Both the position numbers and the translations under genes were made by a program. Of a stretch of DNA of 64,000 nucleotides, positions 1-8,416 are shown in pieces. Position 1 is the first letter of the stretch, and each line of letters begins with the position of its first letter. Below the pieces are notes generated by a model that was not told the DNA's origin, searched no databases, and saw only the letters and a program-made list of their open reading frames with translations. The DNA is from Corynebacterium sp. P4-C1 (GTDB lineage: Bacteria; Actinomycetota; Actinomycetes; Mycobacteriales; Mycobacteriaceae), in assembly GCF_030503595.1 (NCBI RefSeq), contig NZ_CP129966.1, positions 930,001 through 994,000 of the forward strand, read 5' to 3'.

Positions 1-431
1 GCCTTGATCGCGTCTACTTCATTGGTCACCGTCACCCACGCCTGAATGCCGGCGTCGTGGATGCGTGCGAATTCCGCCTCCGTGAAGCAGCCGAAGGTGC
101 AGGAAATAATCGTCGCGCGACCGTCGGCAAGCGCGAGGTCGAGTTTGTCGTGGAAGCCGAATGTGTAATCCGGCTCAGGAATCTCGGCCCCGAGCTCTGC
201 GGCGGCCGCTTCGAGGTCCTCCCGGCGCGGCTCCTCGCGCTGCGGGTAGAACAGGTTAATGCCGAACGGCTCCTCCACCCGGCTGAGTTCGTCGCGCGCT
301 TGGTCGAGCGGGCATGTCCCCCACGCGAGGAAGCCGAAGCCGACGGCATTCACGAGTTCGGGGGTACTCGGGCCGCCCGCCATGGGGGCTGCGACGATGC
401 GGGGCAGGCGTGCGGGAAGATCTGGTGGCAT
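1..431 (-). CDS. Nitronate monooxygenase-like protein, N-terminal part (runs off window)
   Basis: The reading frame is open from an ATG at 431 to the window edge, giving about 143 N-terminal residues. The start (PRIVAAPMAGGPSTPELV) is the FMN-binding first strand and loop of the nitronate monooxygenase/2-nitropropane dioxygenase TIM barrel. It is followed by GTCPLDQ, then a GINLF segment and an IISCTFGCF strand. Family members oxidise alkyl nitronates using FMN in the cytoplasm. The catalytic His region lies outside the window, so the substrate cannot be judged. It is divergent from pth with about 40 bp between the starts. Confidence 0.85.
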   Translation of the reverse strand, partial: MPPDLPARLPRIVAAPMAGGPSTPELVNAVGFGFLAWGTCPLDQARDELSRVEEPFGINLFYPQREEPRREDLEAAAAELGAEIPEPDYTFGFHDKLDLALADGRATIISCTFGCFTEAEFARIHDAGIQAWVTVTNEVDAIK

Positions 432-471
432 GACGCCCACACTAGCAACATGGCCCCTTAGACTGGGCTGC

Positions 472-1083
472 GTGTTCGATAAACTCCGCGCCCTGTTCAC
501 GTCCCGCCGGCCCACGCACAGTCCCGAGTTTCCCGATGCAGAGTGGCTCATCGTCGGATTGGGCAACCCCGGCGCGAAATACGCCGCTACCCGCCACAAC
601 GTGGGATACATGGCGCTCAACGAGCTTGTCGGCGCTGCGCTGAACCCCCTTCCCGGCTTCAAAGCGCACACAGCACCAGTTCCGGGCACGTCCGCTCTGG
701 CAGTGCGTTCGACGACCTTCATGAACAACAGCGGCGAGGGCGTCGCCCCAGTCGCGGAGAAGCTCGGAATCCCGCCAGAGCGGATCATTGTCCTGCACGA
801 CGAGCTGGACCTGCCCGCGGGCAAGGTGCGCATCAAGCAGGGCGGTAACGAGAACGGCCACAACGGCCTGAAATCCCTGACGGAGCAGTTAGGCACACGG
901 GACTACATCCGGGTCCGTATGGGCATCGGCCGCCCACCGAAAGGGATGCCAGTTCCAGATTGGATGCTTAGCCCCATCGATGACGAAGGGCTCGATGAGC
1001 AGATAGCCACCGCCGCCGAGGCAGCCCGCCTCGTCGTCGCTGAAGGTCTGCAGCGCACGCAGAACCAGATCCACGCGCGGTGA
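472..1083 (+). CDS. pth: Peptidyl-tRNA hydrolase
   Basis: This 203-residue protein releases peptides from peptidyl-tRNA dropped by stalled ribosomes. Its hallmarks are GLGNPGAKYAATRHNVGY (catalytic His in RHNVG), TFMNNSGE (substrate-binding Asn), LHDELDLP (catalytic Asp) and NGHNGLKS. The frame is open further upstream, but GTG at 472 is chosen because the N-terminus before the GLGNPG strand then matches the family length of about 190-205 residues. Corynebacteria often carry two pth genes, so this may be one of a pair. The end lies next to the convergent flavin reductase gene. Confidence 0.95.
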   Translation: MFDKLRALFTSRRPTHSPEFPDAEWLIVGLGNPGAKYAATRHNVGYMALNELVGAALNPLPGFKAHTAPVPGTSALAVRSTTFMNNSGEGVAPVAEKLGIPPERIIVLHDELDLPAGKVRIKQGGNENGHNGLKSLTEQLGTRDYIRVRMGIGRPPKGMPVPDWMLSPIDDEGLDEQIATAAEAARLVVAEGLQRTQNQIHAR

Positions 1084-1629
1084 CTAGCCGCGCAGCTTGC
1101 CTGCCATTTCCTCGAGGCGATCGCACATCGCGGCGAGCTCCTTGGCGCGGTGCGGCATCGGGTTGAAGCCGTCCTTCATTTCCATCGCCTGAATGAAGCC
1201 GAGCTGCTCGCGGATGTCGTGCATGTGGAAATTCGCGGCGATCTGGCGCCAGTGCTCGATCGCTCGGATAGCGCCGACGCCGCCGTAGCCGACGAACGCG
1301 ATGGGCTTGCCCACCCACTCCGGGCCCAGGGTGTCCACGGCGTTCTTCAGTGCGGCGGGCACGGAGTGGTTGTATTCGGGGGTGATGAAGATGAAGGCGT
1401 CGCACGCATCGATTGCCTGCGACCAGCGGGTCACCTCATCGTTGTCATACTGCTTGTTCATGAGCATGGGTAGCCCGGCGCCGTCGTAAAGCGGAAGCGC
1501 GTAATCCGCGAGGTCGATGAACTCGTAGTCGAACCCCTCCCGCTCGCCGATGCTCTCCTTCATCCAGTCCGCGACCTTCTCCGCAGTGCGTCCCTTACGG
1601 ATGGAACCGACGATCACACCGATCTTCAT
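1084..1629 (-). CDS. NADPH-dependent FMN reductase family protein
   Basis: This 181-residue flavodoxin-like protein opens with MKIGVIVGSIRKGRT, the phosphate-binding loop for FMN. It also has the family motif around FITPEYNHSVPAALKNA and a GYGGVGAIRA segment. Such proteins (ChrR/YieF/azoreductase group) reduce quinones, azo dyes or metal ions using NAD(P)H. ATG at 1629 is preferred over upstream in-frame codons because GAGGAGA lies at a good distance before it. It is divergent from the TrxR-like gene, which suggests shared redox-linked regulation, but that is inference. Confidence 0.9.
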   Translation of the reverse strand: MKIGVIVGSIRKGRTAEKVADWMKESIGEREGFDYEFIDLADYALPLYDGAGLPMLMNKQYDNDEVTRWSQAIDACDAFIFITPEYNHSVPAALKNAVDTLGPEWVGKPIAFVGYGGVGAIRAIEHWRQIAANFHMHDIREQLGFIQAMEMKDGFNPMPHRAKELAAMCDRLEEMAGKLRG

Positions 1630-1681
1630 AACGTCTCCTCTCAATTGCGTACAAGTCACCTAACTTCGCTCCCACTCTAAC

Positions 1682-1700
1682 GGAGGCCGTCACGGCCTCC
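1682..1700. promoter_or_regulatory. Inverted repeat between divergent redox genes
   Basis: Two 8-base arms (GGAGGCCG and CGGCCTCC) surround a TCA loop. The repeat sits in the 142-bp gap between the starts of the FMN reductase and TrxR-like genes. It has no T-run on either side, so an operator fits better than a terminator. No regulator can be named from sequence. Confidence 0.35.
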
Positions 1701-1771
1701 CGCTATGGAGCCCCAAGCAACTAGTGTGTTCAACGCACAAGACTGGCGGAAGAATTCCAGGGGGCTACAGC

Positions 1772-2671
1772 ATGGACGTCACCATTATCGGCGGAGGCTT
1801 TGCCGGCACGGCGGCCGCGATCAATTTGGCGCGAGCGAATCGTTCGGTTTGTTTGGTTGACGAGGGTAAGCCCCGCAACCGCTTCAGCGAGCACGCCCAC
1901 GGCATCCTTGGCCTAGACTCGATCAATCCCTCGGAGCTTCTTTCTAGAGCTCACGAAGAATTCGTGTCGTTCGGCGGAACGATTCTTCCTCAACGCGCGA
2001 ACAAGCTGACGGAGTCGCATGACGGCGAGTCTCGTTGGTCGGTCCAGCTGACTGGTGGAGAGGCTGTAAAGTCTTCCCACGTTCTCGTCGCCACCGGCAT
2101 CACAGATGTACTCCCTGATGTCCCCGGTCTGCCTGAGTTGTGGGGGAAACGTGTTTTCCACTGTCCTTACTGCCACGGGTACGAGGAGAGAGGAACGAAC
2201 CTCGCGGTGATTGGCGGAGAGAACCCCGGTTTCACGTTCCACATCTCTAAGCTCCTGACCAAATGGGCAGAAAAAGTGACGTTCTTCGCGAACGGTCTTG
2301 AACTTCCTGCGGAAGAACGCGGGTTGTTCACATCGCTGGGAATCACCGTCACCGAGGAGCCTGTCGTTTCAGTGGACGCGGCCGACGCAAGCCGTTCTGC
2401 TGTCACAATTCGCACCAGCAATAACGAGACCACTTTTGATTCCTGCTTCACAGGTCCACGCTTCCAACCGAACGATGAGCTGTTGCGCGAAGCCGGGTGC
2501 GATGTTGTTGACGGGTGGGTTCACACCGAGCGTGGGCTGACATCACAGGCTGGGCTGTGGGCCGCCGGCAATGTGATCAGCTCCCCCGACCAGGTTTCAC
2601 AAGCCGCAGGAGCGGGAGCTGCCGTCGGCATCGCGATCGACCAGGCACTATTCGCAGAGTCCCTACTCTGA
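1772..2671 (+). CDS. FAD/NAD(P)-dependent disulfide or dithiol oxidoreductase, thioredoxin reductase-like
   Basis: This 299-residue protein starts with an FAD Rossmann motif (TIIGGGFAGTAAAINLA). It has an ATG motif (VATGITD), the redox pair CPYCHGYE, a second nucleotide-binding strand (LAVIGGE) and a C-terminal FAD site (GLWAAGNV). CPYCHGYE differs from the CATC of classical TrxB and resembles the small dithiol oxidases of the GliT/HlmI type and uncharacterised actinobacterial TrxR homologues. ATG at 1772 follows a GGGGG stretch and directly precedes the Rossmann strand. It probably acts on a small-molecule or protein thiol; thioredoxin reductase proper is less likely. Confidence 0.85.
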   Translation: MDVTIIGGGFAGTAAAINLARANRSVCLVDEGKPRNRFSEHAHGILGLDSINPSELLSRAHEEFVSFGGTILPQRANKLTESHDGESRWSVQLTGGEAVKSSHVLVATGITDVLPDVPGLPELWGKRVFHCPYCHGYEERGTNLAVIGGENPGFTFHISKLLTKWAEKVTFFANGLELPAEERGLFTSLGITVTEEPVVSVDAADASRSAVTIRTSNNETTFDSCFTGPRFQPNDELLREAGCDVVDGWVHTERGLTSQAGLWAAGNVISSPDQVSQAAGAGAAVGIAIDQALFAESLL

Positions 2672-2730
2672 TTCCACTGCCCCGCACTGGTTAGCCCTGC
2701 CGCTGCCGGAGCGACTACCCTCTACAGGTC

Positions 2731-4362
2731 ATGAGCACCGTTTCCGAGGCCGCCCGCCGCCGCACGTTCGCCGTCATCGCCCACCCGGACGCCGGTAAGT
2801 CGACGTTGACGGAGGCGCTGGCGCTGCACGCGCACATCATCTCCGAGGCCGGCGCGGTGCACGGCAAGGGCAACCGCAAATCGACGGTGTCCGACTGGAT
2901 GGAGATGGAGAAAGACCGCGGCATTTCGATCGCGTCGTCCGCGCTGCAGTTCGAGTATCTGCCGGAGGGCCAGGACGGCGAGCCCTACGTGATCAACCTG
3001 GTGGACACCCCGGGTCACGCGGACTTCTCGGAAGACACCTACCGCGTGCTGTCCGCCGTCGACGCCGCAGTCATGCTCATCGACGCCGCGAAGGGACTGG
3101 AGCCACAGACCCTCAAGCTCTTCCGCGTGTGCAAGGCCCGCGGCCTGCCGATCGTCACCGTGATCAACAAGTGGGACCGCGTGGGGCGCGAGCCGCTCGA
3201 GCTTGTCGACGAGATCGTCACCGAGATCGACCTCCAGCCCACTCCCCTGTACTGGCCAGTCGGTGAAGCAGGAGATTTCCGCGGGCTCGCCCACATCAAC
3301 GACGACGGTGAGGCCGACCAGTATATCCACTTCATCCGCACCGCCGGCGGCTCCACCATCGCCCCGGAGGAGGAGTATTCCCCCGGCGACGCCCTCGCCC
3401 GCGAGGAGGATGCGTGGGAGACCGCCGTGGAGGAGGCGGAGTTGCTCGCGGCCGATGGCGCCGTGCACAACCAGCAGCTCTTCGAGCAGTGCGTGACCTC
3501 CCCGCTGATTTTCGCCTCCGCGATGCTCAACTTCGGTGTGCACCAGATCCTGGACACGCTGTGCGCCATCGCCCCCGCGCCGGAAGGGCGCGAATCCGAC
3601 CCGAAGGCAGTGGAGTCGTCGACCACCGCGATGGACACCGAGCGCGAGGTCGGCGACGAATTCTCGGGTGTGGTGTTCAAGGTCCAAGCCGGCATGGACA
3701 AGAACCACCGCGACACGCTGGCGTTCATGCGGGTAGTCTCCGGCGAATTCGACCGCGGCATGCAGGTCATCCACGCCCAGTCTGGGCGCAGCTTCTCCAC
3801 GAAGTATGCCCTCACCGTGTTCGGCCGCAACCGCGACACAGTGGAAACGGCCTTCCCTGGCGACATCATCGGCCTAGTAAACGCAGGCGCGCTCGCCCCA
3901 GGCGACACCATCTACTCAGGCAAGAAGGTCCAGTTCCCGCCGATGCCGCAGTTCGCACCCGAGCACTTCCGCACCCTGCGTGCGAAGTCGCTGGGCAAAT
4001 ACAAGCAGTTCCGCAAGGCGCTCGAGCAGTTGGATGCTGAAGGTGTCGTGCAGATTCTGCGCAACGACGCCCGCGGCGATGCCGCCCCCGTCATGGCCGC
4101 CGTCGGCCCCATGCAGTTCGAGGTCATGCAGGCCCGGATGGAAAACGAGTACAACGTCGAGACGGTCACCGAACCGATCCCATATTCCGTTGCCCGCCGC
4201 ACCGACGCCGAATCCGCACCTGAGCTGGGCCGCCAGCGCGGCGTGGAGATCTTCACCCGCACCGACGGCGAGCTCATCGCCCTGTTCGGCGACAAGTGGA
4301 AGCTCGCCTTCATCGAAAAGGAGCACCCGGAACTCACCATGGAGCCGCTCGTCGCCGACTAG
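2731..4362 (+). CDS. prfC: Peptide chain release factor 3
   Basis: This 543-residue translational GTPase recycles RF1/RF2 from the ribosome after termination. The G1 loop is AHPDAGKST, G3 is DTPGHADF and G4 is NKWDR. The N-terminal half is the G domain. An EF-Tu-like domain 2 follows (from about residue 300), and the C-terminal RF3 domain contains GPMQFEVMQARMENEYN. The length matches the family (about 525-545). It converges on the lipoprotein gene with a 9-bp gap. Confidence 0.97.
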   Translation: MSTVSEAARRRTFAVIAHPDAGKSTLTEALALHAHIISEAGAVHGKGNRKSTVSDWMEMEKDRGISIASSALQFEYLPEGQDGEPYVINLVDTPGHADFSEDTYRVLSAVDAAVMLIDAAKGLEPQTLKLFRVCKARGLPIVTVINKWDRVGREPLELVDEIVTEIDLQPTPLYWPVGEAGDFRGLAHINDDGEADQYIHFIRTAGGSTIAPEEEYSPGDALAREEDAWETAVEEAELLAADGAVHNQQLFEQCVTSPLIFASAMLNFGVHQILDTLCAIAPAPEGRESDPKAVESSTTAMDTEREVGDEFSGVVFKVQAGMDKNHRDTLAFMRVVSGEFDRGMQVIHAQSGRSFSTKYALTVFGRNRDTVETAFPGDIIGLVNAGALAPGDTIYSGKKVQFPPMPQFAPEHFRTLRAKSLGKYKQFRKALEQLDAEGVVQILRNDARGDAAPVMAAVGPMQFEVMQARMENEYNVETVTEPIPYSVARRTDAESAPELGRQRGVEIFTRTDGELIALFGDKWKLAFIEKEHPELTMEPLVAD

Positions 4363-4371
4363 CCGCTCCCC

Positions 4372-5037
4372 TTACTGCGGTGTCAAAGAGGTGTTCGGGA
4401 TCCGCCCGTCGTGGGCGACCTTGTCGCCGTCCCAGTAGTAGGTAACAGTGCTGTTGTAATTCGGCGATTCAGCGTTGCCTGCGCCAGCTTCATCCAACGC
4501 TTCCCAGTCTTTGTACAACACGGTAAAGCTGCCGTCGTCATTCGGTGTGATCTCCATCGCTTGCTGCGGGTAAAGCGAATCAACGCCGATGTACTCGCCC
4601 TTGTGGAACATGAGGATCAGCGTGCCGAACTGCGCGTTTCCCTGTTCCGCCTGGGTCACGAAAGCGTAGCTCAAATCGGCACACGAGTCGAAGTTGGTGC
4701 GCCCCGTGAATTTCCAGCCCCCGAACTTATTCGGGTATTCCTCGTTGGCCTCATCGACGGCTTTGTGGATCTCGGGAGAAGCCGGGTCCGTATCGCATTC
4801 TTCATGCTTCTCAGGCTCCTCTTGTTCGGATTGCCCTGCTTCAGTCTCAGTCTCTGTCTCGAAAAGCGTCGTGATGGTAGTGCTGCTCGTCGCCCCGTCG
4901 GTAGCTTTCACGCTGGAATCAACGGACTGGAGCGGCGGCTCCGCGATAGTGTCGTCGCTACATCCTGCGAGGAAAACAGCACACGAAAAGGAAAGCCCGG
5001 CGAGGAACCGGCGGGTGTATTGACGGTGATTGAGCAT
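4372..5037 (-). CDS. LppP/LprE-type lipoprotein
   Basis: This 221-residue predicted lipoprotein has a positively charged n-region, a hydrophobic stretch and a lipobox FLAGC, followed by a low-complexity Thr/Glu linker. The folded C-terminal domain contains NFDSCADLSYAFV, ILMFHKGEYIGVDS and YYWDGDKVAHDGRIP. This pattern matches the actinobacterial LppP/LprE lipoprotein family. Two cysteines in the domain may pair. ATG at 5037 is preferred over GTG at 5043 because GGAAGG lies five bases before it. The domain is paralogous to the protein at 6741-7295, which lacks a lipobox. Function is unknown. Confidence 0.85.
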   Translation of the reverse strand: MLNHRQYTRRFLAGLSFSCAVFLAGCSDDTIAEPPLQSVDSSVKATDGATSSTTITTLFETETETEAGQSEQEEPEKHEECDTDPASPEIHKAVDEANEEYPNKFGGWKFTGRTNFDSCADLSYAFVTQAEQGNAQFGTLILMFHKGEYIGVDSLYPQQAMEITPNDDGSFTVLYKDWEALDEAGAGNAESPNYNSTVTYYWDGDKVAHDGRIPNTSLTPQ

Positions 5038-5083
5038 GAGCACCTTCCAATTTCTTCAGGCAGTGGTTTTCAAGCCGCTTCTA

Positions 5084-5239
5084 CCGAGTCGGTGCGCCAT
5101 CGGTGACGCAGATTCCACTGGAAACGGGAGTGACCTTAGCGGGGTTGTTGAACACCGCCTTCGTCATAGCGTAATCGAGGGGCTCCTTTGGCGGCTGGTA
5201 GAGCTGGACCGATGTGGAGTCCTCCTCGTCGCCGACTAG
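5084..5239 (-). pseudogene. In-frame open 52-codon extension beyond the stop of the propeller-like gene
   Basis: After the TAG stop of the secreted protein at 5240-5242, the same frame stays open for 52 codons to a TAG at 5081-5083. The translation looks protein-like (VQLYQPPKEPLDYAM, then PVSSGICVTDGAP) rather than the Arg/Ala-rich composition of noncoding frames in this genome. It could be the lost C-terminus of the upstream gene after a nonsense mutation, or the tail of a degraded neighbour. No independent start with a ribosome site was found. Confidence 0.4.
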
Positions 5240-6652
5240 CTATTTCAGACGGAGCATCCGGGTCACTGTCCCCTGCCAGTATGCCCCGTCGGGAGTGACC
5301 ATGCCGGTGAGCTGCATCGGCAAATCCGCTGGCAACGAACCCACCTGGCGCCGAGACACTTCTTCGCCCGTATCAGCGCTGACACCGACGAGATCCACGC
5401 GCAGTCGTGCGGGATCAGAACTCAGCGACCAGATTGTGCGGTCCTGCTCGGTAAGCACCGGCAAGGTCTCTATCTTGCGCGGTTTCTCCCACTTCCTCTC
5501 GCAGTGAGCGCCGCTTTCCGTTGGGGTGACGTCGATTCGTGCGAGGCCGCCCGTAAACGGGGCGAATTCGGGGTCCGCTTTCCCCTCCACTGCCCTCGGC
5601 GGATACGTGAAGCCGTAGGTGGACGGGATGAACAGCGAATTTCCGCTGGCGATCAGGGAGTTCTCCGTGCCCGGGCCGCTCGTAGTGAACGCCGGCATGA
5701 CGCACACATCCTCACCTGTATCGGCATCGACGACGATGAGGTTCGGGGATCCGTCGGCGTTGTCGACGATCGCTTCCCATTTCCCGTCGGGTCCGAAGAC
5801 TGTCGGTGTAGTCCCCGATCCCCACGACAGCTGCCCGGGTTTGCGGGCGCTGCCGCGGTCGTAATCGCGCCGCCATTTCAGCTCGATCTTCCCGTTTTTG
5901 TATTCGACCTCGTTCAGGGAGTGGCTGGTGAGCACACTCATGCCGTCCGGCCTGCCGGTCAGCCCGTTCGCGATGGTCTCCCCTCCCGGAGCTTGTGCGA
6001 GCGGGCGGGTGACCACGCGCCCTTCGTCGATGAGTCCGATCGTCGAGTCTTTGGTGACAAACCAGGTGCGCCCCGCTTGATCCGGTGCAAGGCCGCCGAG
6101 TGACGTTCCGGAAGGTAAGCCGAGAGGCATGCGCTTATCGACGCTCAACTGCCACTTCCCGCCTTCAACCCGGTGCCCGATATGGAGGACATCGGTGCCT
6201 TCGGCGATGACCACGTTGTCGTGCTCGTCCAAGTATCCGTACACCCCGCCGAGCAGAGAGGTCTTCTGCAATTCCAGCGTGGCCAGCGGCTGGGCGGTCT
6301 CCGGATCGAAGAGGACGACCGACGGAACCACGGTGTCCAATCCCAGGTCCAATCCCAGTGCGTTCTTCTGCTTCTGTTCCGTGCCCACATACTTGGTGCA
6401 CAGGGCCAGCACCATGCCGTCCGATGCCTGAAACGTCGTCGAGCACGTTCCGAGCGGCACAGACCAGTTGATCTTCCCCGCCATGTTCGGCCCCGCCCAG
6501 GGAACCGAGTCGGAGGAGTTGATGTCGCGGTGCATCAGGCGCGTCCCCGTAGGAGCAGACTGAGTCTCGGCGTGAGCGGTTGAGCCGCCGACGGCTGCCC
6601 CGATAAGGAGCAGCGCTGCAGCGGTTTGTGCAATGCTCGATGGGTTCTTCAT
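5240..6652 (-). CDS. Exported protein of unknown function, probably beta-propeller
   Basis: This 470-residue protein has a Sec signal peptide (hydrophobic core AAALLLIGAAVGG, cleavage near AHA-ET). The mature part consists of repeated strands with short aspartate/glycine turns, such as VVLFDPETAQPLATLEL, LIVVDADTGEDVCVMP and DLVGVSADTGEEVSR. These resemble PQQ-type or WD-like propeller blades. No catalytic motif is visible. It lies between two LppP/LprE-like genes on the same strand, which suggests a small exported-protein cluster. The stop codon is followed by an in-frame open region, so the C-terminus may be shortened. Confidence 0.75.
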   Translation of the reverse strand: MKNPSSIAQTAAALLLIGAAVGGSTAHAETQSAPTGTRLMHRDINSSDSVPWAGPNMAGKINWSVPLGTCSTTFQASDGMVLALCTKYVGTEQKQKNALGLDLGLDTVVPSVVLFDPETAQPLATLELQKTSLLGGVYGYLDEHDNVVIAEGTDVLHIGHRVEGGKWQLSVDKRMPLGLPSGTSLGGLAPDQAGRTWFVTKDSTIGLIDEGRVVTRPLAQAPGGETIANGLTGRPDGMSVLTSHSLNEVEYKNGKIELKWRRDYDRGSARKPGQLSWGSGTTPTVFGPDGKWEAIVDNADGSPNLIVVDADTGEDVCVMPAFTTSGPGTENSLIASGNSLFIPSTYGFTYPPRAVEGKADPEFAPFTGGLARIDVTPTESGAHCERKWEKPRKIETLPVLTEQDRTIWSLSSDPARLRVDLVGVSADTGEEVSRRQVGSLPADLPMQLTGMVTPDGAYWQGTVTRMLRLK

Positions 6653-6676
6653 CCTTCAGGAGACTACGCCCGGCAC

Positions 6677-6716
6677 AAAAAGCGGCGCACGACTTTCATT
6701 CAGTCGGGCGCCGCTT
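6677..6716 (-). terminator. Rho-independent terminator after the exported LppP-like gene
   Basis: Arms AAGCGGCGC (6680-6688) and GCGCCGCTT (6708-6716), with inner pairing of GACT and AGTC, form a long hairpin. On the minus strand it is followed by a run of five T. It lies 25 bp after the stop of the gene at 6741-7295 and so separates it from the propeller-like gene. Confidence 0.8.
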
Positions 6717-6740
6717 GCTACCGCGGAAGAGTCCTGTTGT

Positions 6741-7295
6741 CTAGAACTCCGGGAAGGACTCGTTCGGGATGCTGCCGTGGTGGCCGACCTTGTCGCCGTC
6801 CCAGAAATAGGTCACCTCGGTGGTGAACTTGCTGGCATCCGAATTCGGTGCGCCGGCAGCCATCTGGGCTTCGACGTCGCGGTAGACGACGGTGAAGGTG
6901 CCGTCATCGTGCGGCGTGATGTGCTGGATGGTCTGCGGGTGATTGGAGTCGATGCCGACATACTGGCCCTTGTGGAACAGCAGCAGCACATTCGTCTCTT
7001 CACCGTTGCCCTGGCCGCCCTGCTTGGTGAGGGCGTAGCTCAGGTCCGCACACGGGCTGAAGGTGGAACCGCCCGCGTATGTCCAACCACCACGGTCGGT
7101 GTGGTGCTCGTCGTTGAGCTGCTTGGTGGCTGCAGCGATCTCGGGGGCGCTGGGGTTGGGGGCGCAATTGTCGGCTGGCACTGCTTCCTGGGCAGTCGCG
7201 ATGCTGGGGCTCATCAGCGCCGCGCCGACTAGCGCGGCACCTGCGAATGCCTTTGCGGTCGTGTTTCCTCGTCGCTGGGTAGTCATGATTTCCAT
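6741..7295 (-). CDS. Exported LppP/LprE-like protein
   Basis: This 184-residue protein has a Sec signal peptide (AFAGAALVGAALMSPSIATAQ-E) and no lipobox, so it is probably secreted. The domain mirrors that of the lipoprotein at 4372-5037: FSPCADLSYALT, LLLFHKGQYVGIDS, DDGTFTVVYRD and YFWDGDKVGHHGSIPN. Two cysteines are conserved between the paralogues. ATG at 7286 is an alternative start; both lack a strong ribosome site. It has its own terminator, so it is a separate transcription unit. Function is unknown. Confidence 0.85.
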   Translation of the reverse strand: MEIMTTQRRGNTTAKAFAGAALVGAALMSPSIATAQEAVPADNCAPNPSAPEIAAATKQLNDEHHTDRGGWTYAGGSTFSPCADLSYALTKQGGQGNGEETNVLLLFHKGQYVGIDSNHPQTIQHITPHDDGTFTVVYRDVEAQMAAGAPNSDASKFTTEVTYFWDGDKVGHHGSIPNESFPEF

Positions 7296-7364
7296 ACGCT
7301 TTCTGTCCCACGTGTTCGCTGTTTTGCTGTTTTGCCGGGGGCTGTCGTTGGATTTACTTTCCGA

Positions 7365-7376
7365 TCACCGCGGTGA
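7365..7376. promoter_or_regulatory. 12-bp perfect palindrome upstream of exported LppP-like gene
   Basis: TCACCGCGGTGA lies in the 227-bp gap between the start of the LppP-like gene (7295) and the stop of the patatin gene (7523). It is about 70 bp upstream of the start and may be an operator. The rest of the gap shows no gene. Confidence 0.25.
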
Positions 7377-7522
7377 AACTCACGCTACAACTGTCAGATC
7401 AGAGCACAAGATCATTAACGTCGCAGCTCGCAGACTTTGAGTTTTCTCTGGACGCACGCGCTGCACTTTCCGCCACAACAGCTTCTTCCTCAAAATTTCA
7501 TAGGCATCGTGTCACGAAGAGG

Positions 7523-8389
7523 TCACGCAAGGAAGTCCATCCACCCGTCCCATTCGCGCTCCATCTGCGCTTTGCCCAGCAGATAGTTGGCGTTGAGCTT
7601 GCCCACGTTGCGCTCCGAAGCGTCCACGCTCATGGCATCGGGAAAAAGAACTTTGGCCTTGCCCTGTTTTTCCAGCTCCAAGATCTTGTCCTTGGAAGCG
7701 TTGTAGCGCGGCGGGCGCGCGATCAACGCTTCCGCTACCGCAGGATGCTTAGTGAACAGCCGTCGCGTCGCAATCGGCCTGGTGTTGTCGGGGCGGACGT
7801 AATCCCGCTCCTTCGTGGCCAGGACGAGGAATTTGGAGAAGCCGGCGTTGAGTGCGGCGTCGATAAGCAAGCCTCCCGATACCCCGAGCGCACCGTCGAC
7901 GTAAGGGATGCCGTCGATGCTGCCCATGGGCATGACCTTCGGCAGCGTCGACGAAGCGCGGGTGACTTGCCCGATGAGCTTCGTTGAATGGAGGTCCTTG
8001 CGGTTCCACGTCACAGTGTGGCCGGTGTCCGCGCGTACGGCCTCGATGTGCACCTCAGTGTCGCGGTTGGCGTCGAAGGTCTCCCAGTCAAACGGCAAAA
8101 TATCGTTGGACCCTTCGTAGATGAACTCCGCGTTGAAGTAGCCGTTGCCGCGGGCGAGCGAGACCCACCCGCCGAATTTCTGGTGCGCAACGAAATTCGT
8201 GAACGACTCCTTCGCCCGGTGCGCATCCCGCGACGCGTAATTCACCGCGTGCGCCGCACCCGCTGAGACTCCCCCGACCCAGCCGAAACGGACATCTTCC
8301 TCGATCAGGCGGACGATCGCCGGCGCAGTGTAGGAATTGCGCATCCCGCCACCCTCGATGACTAAAGCGGTGTCGGTGGCGTCGATCAT
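7523..8389 (-). CDS. Patatin-like phospholipase
   Basis: This 288-residue protein has the patatin oxyanion-hole motif (ALVIEGGGMRN), the nucleophile elbow GVSAG (Ser about residue 43) and the dyad aspartate in a DGA motif (YVDGALG). The family hydrolyses acyl esters with a Ser-Asp dyad. There is no signal peptide, so it is cytosolic, as with bacterial RssA/YjjU-type members. It is the downstream partner of a same-strand paralogue with a 27-bp gap, so they are probably cotranscribed. The substrate is unknown. Confidence 0.9.
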   Translation of the reverse strand: MIDATDTALVIEGGGMRNSYTAPAIVRLIEEDVRFGWVGGVSAGAAHAVNYASRDAHRAKESFTNFVAHQKFGGWVSLARGNGYFNAEFIYEGSNDILPFDWETFDANRDTEVHIEAVRADTGHTVTWNRKDLHSTKLIGQVTRASSTLPKVMPMGSIDGIPYVDGALGVSGGLLIDAALNAGFSKFLVLATKERDYVRPDNTRPIATRRLFTKHPAVAEALIARPPRYNASKDKILELEKQGKAKVLFPDAMSVDASERNVGKLNANYLLGKAQMEREWDGWMDFLA

Positions 8390-8416
8390 GCGGACGATTC
8401 TAGGTCGAACCGCGGA

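Noticed and set aside
2722..3774. Minus-strand open frame of 350 codons
   Set aside because: It is antisense to prfC, which has all GTPase motifs.
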